Of a DNA stretch of 64,000 nt, positions 16,297-24,103 are shown one piece after another. Position numbers and translations under genes: made by a program. Positions within the stretch are counted from its first letter, which is position 1, and the number at the start of each line of letters is the position of its first letter. A model generated the notes under the pieces. That model was not told where the DNA came from, made no database searches, and worked only from the letters and a program-made list of their open reading frames with translations. Origin of the DNA: an uncultured Acetatifactor sp. (GTDB lineage Bacteria > Bacillota > Clostridia > Lachnospirales > Lachnospiraceae); assembly GCA_910577665.1 (NCBI GenBank), contig CAJTOJ010000001.1:124001-188000 (forward strand), read 5' to 3'.

Positions 16297-16482
16297 TTAT
16301 GCTCTTTCCACGTTACCGGACTTCAAGCAGCTGGTGCATACATGCATTCTTTTGGCGCTGCCGTTCACGATACACTTAACGCGCTTCACGTTAGCGTGCC
16401 ATATTGCTTTGGTTTTTCTATTAGAATGGCTTACATTATTACCAAAATGAACTCCCTTGCCACAAATATCACATTTGGCCAT
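16297..16482 (-). CDS. rpmB: 50S ribosomal protein L28
   Basis: Large-subunit ribosomal protein. The 61-residue sequence begins MAKCDICGKGVHFGNNVSHS and carries the two CxxC pairs (CDIC and CTSC) of the zinc-binding C+ form. On the minus strand a GAGGAGGTG site precedes the ATG. It diverges from the asp23-fakA operon, an arrangement also seen in Bacillus (rpmB-yloU-yloV). A promoter with an extended -10 lies upstream. Confidence 0.97.
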   Translation of the reverse strand: MAKCDICGKGVHFGNNVSHSNRKTKAIWHANVKRVKCIVNGSAKRMHVCTSCLKSGNVERA

Positions 16483-16545
16483 TTTGACACCTCCTCGACA
16501 CCTACAAATGTAGCAGATTTAGTGAGATAAACTCACAACAGTGTT

Positions 16546-16574
16546 ATCTTACCAGAAATATACAAGAAAAGCAA
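16546..16574 (-). promoter_or_regulatory. Promoter of rpmB
   Basis: On the minus strand: TTGCTT (16574-16569), 17 bases, TAAGAT (16551-16546), with TGG just before the -10 (extended -10). A small hairpin (GTGAG/CTCAC) lies in the roughly 55-base leader. Confidence 0.65.
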
Positions 16575-16654
16575 GCAAAAAAAAATCTTTTTTTATTTTT
16601 ATATTTATTATTTCCTTTTTTAGGGAAAGCTGTTAAAATAAAGTATATGTATGT

Positions 16655-16683
16655 TTGCAAGATTGAGGGAACAGTAATAAAAT
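16655..16683 (+). promoter_or_regulatory. Promoter of asp23-fakA
   Basis: TTGCAA (16655-16660), 17 bases, TAAAAT (16678-16683), about 70 bases before the Asp23-family start codon. Confidence 0.65.
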
Positions 16684-16752
16684 ATCTGTTGCCATTATTT
16701 TAGGAACTGCTGGTGGAACAGTCCCAGAGTAGCAGAAAGGAAGGGTTTAGAG

Positions 16753-17112
16753 ATGAAAGGTTCTTCTATGAATACCCATATGGGTAATATCTTCATCGAC
16801 AATGAAGTGATCGCCCATTACGCAGGAAGTGTGGCAGTGGAATGCTTCGGAATCGTGGGAATGGCTGGTGTCAATATGAAGGACGGCCTGGTACGGCTGT
16901 TGAAGATGGACAGTATCACCAGGGGGATCAGCGTGACGCTCAACCGCAATAAGCTGATTCTTGACTTTCATGTAATTGTGTCTTATGGCGTGAGTATCCT
17001 GGCCGTGGCAGATAATCTGATCAGCAATGTAAAGTATAAGGTGGAAGAGTTTACCGGCATTGAAATCGAGAAAATCAACATCTATGTAGATGGTGTCAGA
17101 GTAATTGATTAA
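16753..17112 (+). CDS. Asp23/Gls24 family envelope stress protein (YloU-like)
   Basis: A 119-residue member of the Asp23/Gls24 (DUF322) family: N-terminal GNIFIDNEVIAHYAGSVAVE, central GVNMKDGLVRLL, then the typical VIVSYGVSILAVADNLISNV and IEKINIYVDGVRV. Members are small cytoplasmic or membrane-associated proteins linked to alkaline and envelope stress. AAGGAAGGG precedes the ATG. fakA follows after 12 bases, the conserved yloU-yloV order. The biochemical role is unknown. Confidence 0.9.
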   Translation: MKGSSMNTHMGNIFIDNEVIAHYAGSVAVECFGIVGMAGVNMKDGLVRLLKMDSITRGISVTLNRNKLILDFHVIVSYGVSILAVADNLISNVKYKVEEFTGIEIEKINIYVDGVRVID

Positions 17113-17124
17113 GGAGGAGATACC

Positions 17125-18804
17125 GTGAGTTTACAACAAATCGATGCCGGACTGCTATCTAAAATGTTCTTGGCCGGTGCAAAGAATCTGGAAAACAAAA
17201 AGGAATGGATCAATGAACTGAATGTATTCCCGGTACCCGATGGGGATACAGGAACCAATATGACGATGACCATTATGTCTGCTGCAAGAGAACTATCTGC
17301 CCTGCCAGAGGGTGCGGACATGAGTGCCATCTGCAAGGCTATTTCCAGTGGTTCCCTGCGGGGGGCCAGGGGGAATTCCGGTGTGATTCTATCCCAGCTG
17401 TTCAGGGGATTCACCAAGCGGATCAAGGAGGAAGCGTTCCTGACCATACCTGTGCTGGCGGATGCCTTTGACAAGGCGGTGGAGACGGCCTATAAGGCAG
17501 TGATGAAGCCCAAGGAGGGTACGATCCTTACAGTGGCCAGGGGCGGTGCAGAGAAGGCCAGGGAACTGGCGGCAGACGGTGTGGAGGATATGGAGACTTT
17601 CCTGCTTGCAGTGATTGAGCATGCCAGGTATGTACTGACCCAGACCCCGGAGATGCTGCCTGTGCTGAAACAGGCTGGTGTAGTGGATTCCGGTGGACAG
17701 GGACTGGTGGAGGTGCTCTCCGGTGCCATTGACGCTTACCTGGGTAAAGAGATTGACCTGAGCCTGGAAAGTGTTTCGGAAGCCAGGCCTGTTGGCATGG
17801 GACGTCCCTCCATGGAAGCCCAGGCCCAGGCAGAGATTAAGTTCGGATATTGTACGGAATTTATCATCATGCTGAACAAGAGCTTCAATATCAAGGCAGA
17901 GATGGATTTCAAGGCATATCTGGAATCTATCGGGGATTCAATTGTATGTGTGGCCGATGAGGATGTGGTGAAGGTGCATGTACATACCAATGACCCTGGA
18001 CTTGCGATCCAGAAGGCATTGAAGTATGGGGCACTTTCCAATATGAAGATCGACAACATGCGTCTGGAGCACCAGGAGAAGCTCTTTCGTATGACAGAAA
18101 AGGAAACGGCAGAATCCCAGAAGGCAGTAGCTGCAGAACCATCCAAAGATTTCGGCTTTATCGCCGTATCTGCAGGGGAGGGAATGGGAGAGATCTTTAA
18201 AAGCCTTGGAGTGGACTATATCATCGAGGGCGGTCAGACCATGAATCCCAGCACCGCAGATATCCTGGATGCAGTGGAAAAGGTGAATGCCAGGACAGTG
18301 TTCATCCTGCCCAACAATAAGAATATCATCCTGGCGGCGAACCAGGCTTCTGAACTTACCACAGAGAAGGACCTGCTGGTGATCCCCACCAAAACCATCC
18401 CCCAGGGAATCACGGCGGTGATCAATTTCGTGCCGGAGCTGTCTGCAGACGAGAATGAGCAGAATATGATCCAGGAGATCGGCAATGTGAGCACCGGACA
18501 AGTGACTTACGCTGTCCGGGACACTGTGATTGACGACAAAGAGATCAAGAAAGATGACTATATGGGCATCGGAGACGATGGCATCCTGTCTGTAGGCGGA
18601 AGCCTGGAGCAGGTAGCCCAGGAAACAGTGGCTCAGATGATGACAGAGGATTCCGAACTGATCAGTATTTATTTTGGCAGTGACGTGGCAGAGTCGGATG
18701 CAGAGCGGTTCCGGACGCAGATTGCGGGACGTTTCCCTTCCTGTGATGTAGAACTGCAATATGGGGGACAGCCCATTTACTACTATGTGATGTCCGTGGA
18801 ATAA
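17125..18804 (+). CDS. fakA: Fatty acid kinase subunit FakA (DAK2-domain protein, YloV)
   Basis: ATP-binding kinase subunit that phosphorylates fatty acids held by a DegV-family carrier (FakB) for phospholipid synthesis. The 559 residues hold an N-terminal DhaL/DAK2 domain (about 1-200) with the nucleotide motif PDGDTGTNMTMT and GARGNSGVILSQLFRG, a middle domain, and a C-terminal DegV-like fold. Translation starts at GTG 17125 after AAGGAGGAGATACC. A DegV gene lies 2.3 kb downstream, a likely FakB partner. A terminator follows at 18822. Confidence 0.9.
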   Translation: MSLQQIDAGLLSKMFLAGAKNLENKKEWINELNVFPVPDGDTGTNMTMTIMSAARELSALPEGADMSAICKAISSGSLRGARGNSGVILSQLFRGFTKRIKEEAFLTIPVLADAFDKAVETAYKAVMKPKEGTILTVARGGAEKARELAADGVEDMETFLLAVIEHARYVLTQTPEMLPVLKQAGVVDSGGQGLVEVLSGAIDAYLGKEIDLSLESVSEARPVGMGRPSMEAQAQAEIKFGYCTEFIIMLNKSFNIKAEMDFKAYLESIGDSIVCVADEDVVKVHVHTNDPGLAIQKALKYGALSNMKIDNMRLEHQEKLFRMTEKETAESQKAVAAEPSKDFGFIAVSAGEGMGEIFKSLGVDYIIEGGQTMNPSTADILDAVEKVNARTVFILPNNKNIILAANQASELTTEKDLLVIPTKTIPQGITAVINFVPELSADENEQNMIQEIGNVSTGQVTYAVRDTVIDDKEIKKDDYMGIGDDGILSVGGSLEQVAQETVAQMMTEDSELISIYFGSDVAESDAERFRTQIAGRFPSCDVELQYGGQPIYYYVMSVE

Positions 18805-18821
18805 GAGCTGCAATTGTAAGG

Positions 18822-18849
18822 GGAGACAGTAAAGCACTGTCTCCTTTTT
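18822..18849 (+). terminator. Rho-independent terminator after fakA
   Basis: GGAGACAGT, loop AAAGC, ACTGTCTCC, then TTTTT: perfect 9-bp stem. Confidence 0.9.
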
Positions 18850-18964
18850 CTTTCAAAACGCCGCACATTCTTATGCTTCACCATAAGCGAAAGCAGGGCA
18901 TTTGGAAGATACACACAAACTGGATATTGGTTTTTATGGTAACATGCAGGAAGGAGGGCGGAAT

Positions 18965-21022
18965 GTGAACAGGGATACTTTGGTGACGGAACTGAAAGGC
19001 ATTGGGGAGAAGACAGGAAAGTTGTTTGAAAAGCTGGGTATCCGGACAGTGGAAGATCTGTTGCAGAATTATCCCAAAGACTATGATGATTTCCGGGAAC
19101 CGATGCCCATTTCCCAGGTGGTTCCGGGAGAAGTCTGTGCCGTCTATGGGGTGGTGGCCGGGATCCCCAATGAGAAAAAAGTACGTAGCCTTCACATTCT
19201 CAATATGACTGTTATGGATGCTTCCGGAAGCATGCAATTGACCTTCTTCAATATGCCCTTCTTGAAAAAGGTGCTCAAACGGGGCGGTTATTATGTGTTC
19301 CGCGGAACGGTACAGGCCAGAGGGGCATCCCGGATCATGGAACAGGCCAGGTTTTATGCCCTGGATGAGTACCGGAAGCTCACTGGGTATATGAGTCCCA
19401 GGTATTCCCTGACCAGGGGGTTGACCAGTCAGGCCATCCAGAAGGCGTTACGGCAGGTCTTTGCCACCTATGCATATGAGCCGGAATGGTATGGGGAAGA
19501 TTTCCTGTGCCGTTATGATCTGCTGCCTTACAGGGATGCGATTAACCGGATCCATTTTCCAAAGGACAGGGAAGAGATGACACAGGCCAGGAGACGGCTG
19601 GTGTTTGATGAATTCTTCACCTTCCTGTATCTGATGCGGCAGAATAAAGACTTCAGCCAGGGACTAAAGAACCGGTACCAGATGTTTGAGACTGCGGACA
19701 CAGTACGTTTCCTGGAACAATTGCCCTTTCCGCTTACCAGGGCCCAGAAAAAGGTATGGCAGGAGATAAAGGATGACCTGGGAAGCAGCCACTGTATGAA
19801 CCGCCTGGTCCAGGGGGATGTGGGATCCGGGAAAACCATCCTTGCAGTGCTGGCCCTGTTGATGGCAGCCGCCAATGGCTACCAGGGCGCTATGATGGCT
19901 CCCACAGAGGTGCTGGCCATGCAGCATTATGAAACCATATCTGCCTATACAAAGCGATATGGTCTGGTCTTCCGGCCGGTGCTGCTGGTAGGTTCCCTGT
20001 CTGCCAGTGAAAAGCGGGAAGCTTATGCCAGAATGGCATCCGGGAAAGCCAACCTGGTGATCGGCACCCAGGCCTTGATCCAGGAAAAGGCAATTTACCA
20101 CAGTCTGGCCCTGGTGGTGACGGACGAGCAACATCGTTTTGGCGTGAAGCAGCGGGAGCACCTGTCGGGAAAAGGGGAAAGTCCCCATATTCTGGTCATG
20201 AGTGCCACTCCCATTCCCCGCACCCTGGCCATCATCCTATATGGGGACCTGCATATTTCCGTGGTGGACGAACTGCCGTCAGGACGCCTTCCCATCAAAA
20301 ACTGCGTGGTGAATACCGCCTACCGTCCCAAGGCTTACCGGTTCATTGCCGGACAGGTGGCCCAGGGACGACAGGTCTATGTGATCTGTCCCCAGGTGGA
20401 GGAAGGGGATCTGGAGGACCTGGAAAATGTGACCGACTATACAGACAAGCTGCGAAGTGCCCTTCCGGAACAGATCCAGGTGGCTTATCTCCACGGAAAG
20501 ATGCGGCCCGGGGAGAAGAACCGGATCATGGAGGAATTTGCTGCACATTCTATTGATGTACTGGTATCTACCACTGTCATAGAGGTAGGGATCAATGTAC
20601 CCAATGCCACCGTGATGATGGTGGAGAATGCCGAGCGCTTTGGCCTGGCCCAGCTCCATCAGCTGCGGGGCCGGGTGGGACGGGGGCAACACCAGAGCTA
20701 CTGTATCTTCGTTGACACCAGGGACAATCCCGATACCAGGAAACGACTGGAGATCCTAAACCATTCCAACGATGGATTCCACATTGCATCAGAGGATCTG
20801 AAGCTGCGTGGACCGGGGGACCTGTTCGGCATCCGGCAGAGCGGTGCGTTTTCTTTCCGGATGGGGGATGTGTACACGGATGCAGGACTGCTGAAGCTGG
20901 CAGCGGACGCTGCTGAGACACTTTTCAGGGAAGATCCGGCGCTTTTGCTGCCCCAGAACCAGCCACTTCGCAAATATCTGGAATCGAAAGCAGCAAATCA
21001 GGTTGACTTTCGCTCCATATAA
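18965..21022 (+). CDS. recG: ATP-dependent DNA helicase RecG
   Basis: Branched-DNA translocase that remodels stalled forks and recombination intermediates. The 685 residues carry the N-terminal wedge/OB domain (about 60-150), Walker A GDVGSGKT at 284-291, DEQHRFGVKQR (motif II), SATPIPRTLA (motif III), and the C-terminal QLRGRVGRG with the RecG-specific TRKRLEILNHSNDGF region. GTG 18965 was chosen because AAGGAGG lies seven bases upstream and it gives the usual family length. degV follows after 56 bases. Confidence 0.95.
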   Translation: MNRDTLVTELKGIGEKTGKLFEKLGIRTVEDLLQNYPKDYDDFREPMPISQVVPGEVCAVYGVVAGIPNEKKVRSLHILNMTVMDASGSMQLTFFNMPFLKKVLKRGGYYVFRGTVQARGASRIMEQARFYALDEYRKLTGYMSPRYSLTRGLTSQAIQKALRQVFATYAYEPEWYGEDFLCRYDLLPYRDAINRIHFPKDREEMTQARRRLVFDEFFTFLYLMRQNKDFSQGLKNRYQMFETADTVRFLEQLPFPLTRAQKKVWQEIKDDLGSSHCMNRLVQGDVGSGKTILAVLALLMAAANGYQGAMMAPTEVLAMQHYETISAYTKRYGLVFRPVLLVGSLSASEKREAYARMASGKANLVIGTQALIQEKAIYHSLALVVTDEQHRFGVKQREHLSGKGESPHILVMSATPIPRTLAIILYGDLHISVVDELPSGRLPIKNCVVNTAYRPKAYRFIAGQVAQGRQVYVICPQVEEGDLEDLENVTDYTDKLRSALPEQIQVAYLHGKMRPGEKNRIMEEFAAHSIDVLVSTTVIEVGINVPNATVMMVENAERFGLAQLHQLRGRVGRGQHQSYCIFVDTRDNPDTRKRLEILNHSNDGFHIASEDLKLRGPGDLFGIRQSGAFSFRMGDVYTDAGLLKLAADAAETLFREDPALLLPQNQPLRKYLESKAANQVDFRSI

Positions 21023-21078
21023 CAGTAAAATGGATTCAAGTAATAAGCCGGTGCAAGACCAGAAGAATCGAGGAAACT

Positions 21079-21948
21079 ATGTCAAGAGTAGCAATTGTAA
21101 CAGACAGCAACAGCGGCATCACCCAGGCTGCTGCAAAAGAATATGGTATCTATGTACTGCCTATGCCTTTTATGATCAATGAGGAGACCTTTTTCGAGGA
21201 TATCGATCTGACCCAGGACCAGTTCTATGAGAAGCTGCAGTCTGGTGCCAACATTGCCACCAGCCAGCCTTCCCCGGAATCCGTGACCCGGCTGTGGGAC
21301 CAGGTCCTGGAGGAATATGATGAACTGGTTCATATCCCCATGAGCAGCGGTCTGTCCGGTTCCTGCCAGAGCGCCATGGTGCTGGCAGGTGACTATGAGG
21401 GCAGGGTCCAGGTGGTGAACAACCAGCGGATCTCCGTGACACAGCGCCAGTCCTGCCTGGATGCAAAGCTTCTGGCCGATAAAGGGAAAAGCGCACGCCA
21501 GATCCGGGATATCCTGGAGGAGGACAAGTTCAACAGCAGCATCTATATTATGCTGGATACGCTCTATTATCTGAAAAAGGGAGGCAGGATTACCCCGGCT
21601 GCCGCTGCCATCGGTACCATGCTGCGCCTAAAGCCGGTATTGCAGATCCAGGGGGAGAAGCTGGATGCTTTCGCCAAGGCCAGGACTATTACCCAGGGCA
21701 AAGGCATCATGACAAATGCCGTCCGCAATGATATGGAAAAACGGTTCGGTGGCGCCCCGGATCCCGCAAAGCACTGGATCTCCATGGCCTACACCTACGA
21801 CAGGGAGGCAGGAGAACAGTTCAGGGAAGAGGTGAAGGAGTTGTTCCCCGGTTTTGAGATCCATATGGATCCGCTGTCCTTAAGTGTGGCCTGCCACATC
21901 GGACCAGGGGCTTTGGCAGTGACCTGTTCTAAAAAGCTGGTGATCTGA
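21079..21948 (+). CDS. DegV family fatty-acid-binding protein (FakB-like)
   Basis: The 289-residue product has the full DegV fold: VAIVTDSNSGIT at the N-terminus, TSQPSPESV, IPMSSGLSGSCQSA, a middle YYLKKGGRITPAAA and the C-terminal CHIGPGALAV with the conserved His-x-Gly-x-Gly. Members bind one fatty acid and hand it to FakA for phosphorylation. Clostridia usually have several paralogues with different chain preference. Its location close to fakA supports a working pair. It is followed by a terminator. Confidence 0.92.
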   Translation: MSRVAIVTDSNSGITQAAAKEYGIYVLPMPFMINEETFFEDIDLTQDQFYEKLQSGANIATSQPSPESVTRLWDQVLEEYDELVHIPMSSGLSGSCQSAMVLAGDYEGRVQVVNNQRISVTQRQSCLDAKLLADKGKSARQIRDILEEDKFNSSIYIMLDTLYYLKKGGRITPAAAAIGTMLRLKPVLQIQGEKLDAFAKARTITQGKGIMTNAVRNDMEKRFGGAPDPAKHWISMAYTYDREAGEQFREEVKELFPGFEIHMDPLSLSVACHIGPGALAVTCSKKLVI

Positions 21949-21966
21949 AAAGGAGGATTTCTCAAG

Positions 21967-21994
21967 AGGACGGACATATAAGCCGTCCTTTTTT
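21967..21994 (+). terminator. Rho-independent terminator after degV
   Basis: AGGACGG, nine-base loop, CCGTCCT followed by TTTTT. Confidence 0.85.
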
Positions 21995-22046
21995 GGTTAT
22001 GGTCCGGTGCATGATACGGACTGTAATTTTTTTGTCCTGTTTTTCA

Positions 22047-22075
22047 TCGACAACACAGGAAATTTCTGCTATAAT
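22047..22075 (+). promoter_or_regulatory. Promoter of the topoisomerase operon
   Basis: TCGACA (22047-22052), 17 bases, perfect TATAAT (22070-22075) with TGC before it (extended -10). It rules out translation starting at 22007, which lies upstream. Confidence 0.75.
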
Positions 22076-22156
22076 TGGAAAACGAACAGACATTCTCCCT
22101 GGGAGCCAGTGCAGGGAGCATATCTGACTGTAAGACAGCAAGGAGTATTTTGGGAA

Positions 22157-24082
22157 ATGGTGAAGACGAATAACAACTATGACGCTTCCAGCATTACCGT
22201 TCTGGAAGGACTGGAGGCTGTGCGGAAGCGTCCGGGCATGTATATCGGCAGTGTGTCCACCAAGGGACTGAACCACTTGATCTACGAGATCGTGGACAAT
22301 GCGGTGGATGAACACCTGGCCGGTTTCTGCGATACCATAACCGTCACCCTGGAGGCGGATGGCTCTGCCACAGTGGTAGATAACGGGCGTGGCATACCCG
22401 TGGGTATGCATGAAAAAGGAATCAGTGCGGAACGACTGGTGTTTACCACACTCCATGCAGGAGGGAAATTTGATAATACGGCCTACAAGACCAGCGGCGG
22501 ACTCCACGGAGTGGGATCCTCGGTGGTCAATGCCCTGTCCACCAGGATGACCGTGACAGTCAAGACAGACGGCTACATTTATGAAGACCGCTACGAACGG
22601 GGGAATCCCGTGATCGACCTGGTAGGTGGACTGCTTCCGGTAAAGGGGCGTACAAAGGAGAGCGGCACTACCATCAATTTTCTGCCAGATGAGACCATCT
22701 TTGACAAGACCCGTTTTAAGGAGGATGAAGTCAAGAGCCGTCTCCATGAGACAGCCTATCTGAACCCATCCCTTACCATTGTGTTCCGGGACATGCGCAG
22801 GAAGGAGCCGGAGAGCGTTACCTATCATGAGCCGGAAGGCATAACAGGCTTTATCAAGGACATGAACAAAAGCCAGGAACCGGTGCATGATGTGATCGCC
22901 TTTTCGGGTGAGAGCGAGGGTATCTCCGTGGAGGTGGCTTTCCAGTATATCAACGAATTCCATGAGAATGTGCTGGGCTTCTGCAACAATATCTACAATT
23001 CCGAGGGCGGCACCCATCTGACCGGGTTCAAGACCATGTTTACCAATGTGATCAACACCTATGCCAGGGACTTGGGGATCCTGAAGGAGAAGGACGTGAA
23101 TTTCACAGGTGCGGATGTGCGCAACGGCATGACAGCTGTGGTGTCCATCAAGCATCCGGATCCCAGATTTGAAGGGCAGACCAAGACCAAACTGGACAAC
23201 CAGGATGCGGCCAAGGTAGTCAGCAAGATCACCGGGGAGGAGATCGTCCGGTTTTTCGACCGGAACCTGGAGGTGCTGAAGAATATCATCTCCTGTGCAG
23301 AGAAGGCGGCCAAGATCCGCAAGTCCGAGGAGCGGGCCAAGACCAACATGCTGACAAAGCAGAAGTTTTCTTTTGACTCCAATGGCAAACTGGCAAACTG
23401 CGAATCCAAAGATCCTGGGAAATGCGAGATCTTTATCGTGGAGGGAGATTCCGCAGGAGGCAGCGCCAAGATGGCCAGAAACCGGATGTTCCAGGCCATC
23501 CTGCCCATCCGCGGCAAGATCCTGAATGTGGAGAAGGCCAGCATCGACAAGGTTTTGGCCAATGCGGAGATCAAGACCATGATCAATGCCTTCGGCTGCG
23601 GTTTTTCCGAAGGATATGGCAATGACTTCGACATCAGCAAACTGCGCTATGACAAGATTGTGATCATGACCGATGCGGATGTGGACGGCTCCCATATCTC
23701 CAATTTGCTGCTGACGCTCTTTTACCGATTTATGCCGGAACTGATCTTCGAGGGCCATGTCTATATCGCCATGCCCCCTCTCTATAAAGTTATGCCTTCC
23801 AAAGGAGCGGAGGAATATCTCTACGATGACAAGGCTCTGGAAAAATACCGCAGGACCCACAAAAGTCCTTTTACCCTGCAACGCTACAAGGGCCTGGGGG
23901 AGATGGATGCCGACCAGCTCTGGGAGACCACGCTGAACCCGGAGACCAGGCGGATGAAGCTGGTGGAGATCGAGGATGCCAGGATGGCCTCGGAGGTGAC
24001 GGAGTTACTCATGGGCACGGAGGTGCCCCCCAGGAAGGCGTTTATCTATGACCATGCCACAGATGCGGAGCTGGATATTTGA
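22157..24082 (+). CDS. gyrB: Type IIA topoisomerase subunit B (GyrB/ParE family)
   Basis: ATPase subunit of a type II topoisomerase. The 641 residues show the GHKL ATPase domain (LEGLEAVRKRPGMYIGS, IVDNAVDEH, GGLHGVGSSVVNALS), the QTK loop (GQTKTKL) and the Toprim domain (EGDSAGGSAK, TDADVDGSHIS, YKGLGEMDADQLWETT). RGKILNVEKA resembles GyrB more than ParE. It is not next to dnaA/recF genes where the primary Firmicutes gyrB lies, and the partner lacks a GyrA box, so it may be a second enzyme with decatenase duty. ATG 22157 is preceded by AAGGAG. The symbol is family-level. Confidence 0.85.
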   Translation: MVKTNNNYDASSITVLEGLEAVRKRPGMYIGSVSTKGLNHLIYEIVDNAVDEHLAGFCDTITVTLEADGSATVVDNGRGIPVGMHEKGISAERLVFTTLHAGGKFDNTAYKTSGGLHGVGSSVVNALSTRMTVTVKTDGYIYEDRYERGNPVIDLVGGLLPVKGRTKESGTTINFLPDETIFDKTRFKEDEVKSRLHETAYLNPSLTIVFRDMRRKEPESVTYHEPEGITGFIKDMNKSQEPVHDVIAFSGESEGISVEVAFQYINEFHENVLGFCNNIYNSEGGTHLTGFKTMFTNVINTYARDLGILKEKDVNFTGADVRNGMTAVVSIKHPDPRFEGQTKTKLDNQDAAKVVSKITGEEIVRFFDRNLEVLKNIISCAEKAAKIRKSEERAKTNMLTKQKFSFDSNGKLANCESKDPGKCEIFIVEGDSAGGSAKMARNRMFQAILPIRGKILNVEKASIDKVLANAEIKTMINAFGCGFSEGYGNDFDISKLRYDKIVIMTDADVDGSHISNLLLTLFYRFMPELIFEGHVYIAMPPLYKVMPSKGAEEYLYDDKALEKYRRTHKSPFTLQRYKGLGEMDADQLWETTLNPETRRMKLVEIEDARMASEVTELLMGTEVPPRKAFIYDHATDAELDI

Positions 24083-24103
24083 GGATATGAGGTAAAATAA
24101 TAA

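Noticed and set aside
21962..23881. 639-codon open frame antisense to the topoisomerase B gene
   Set aside because: A shadow of a strongly coding gene; no family sequence, no ribosome binding site, and the opposite strand is an obvious GyrB-family protein.
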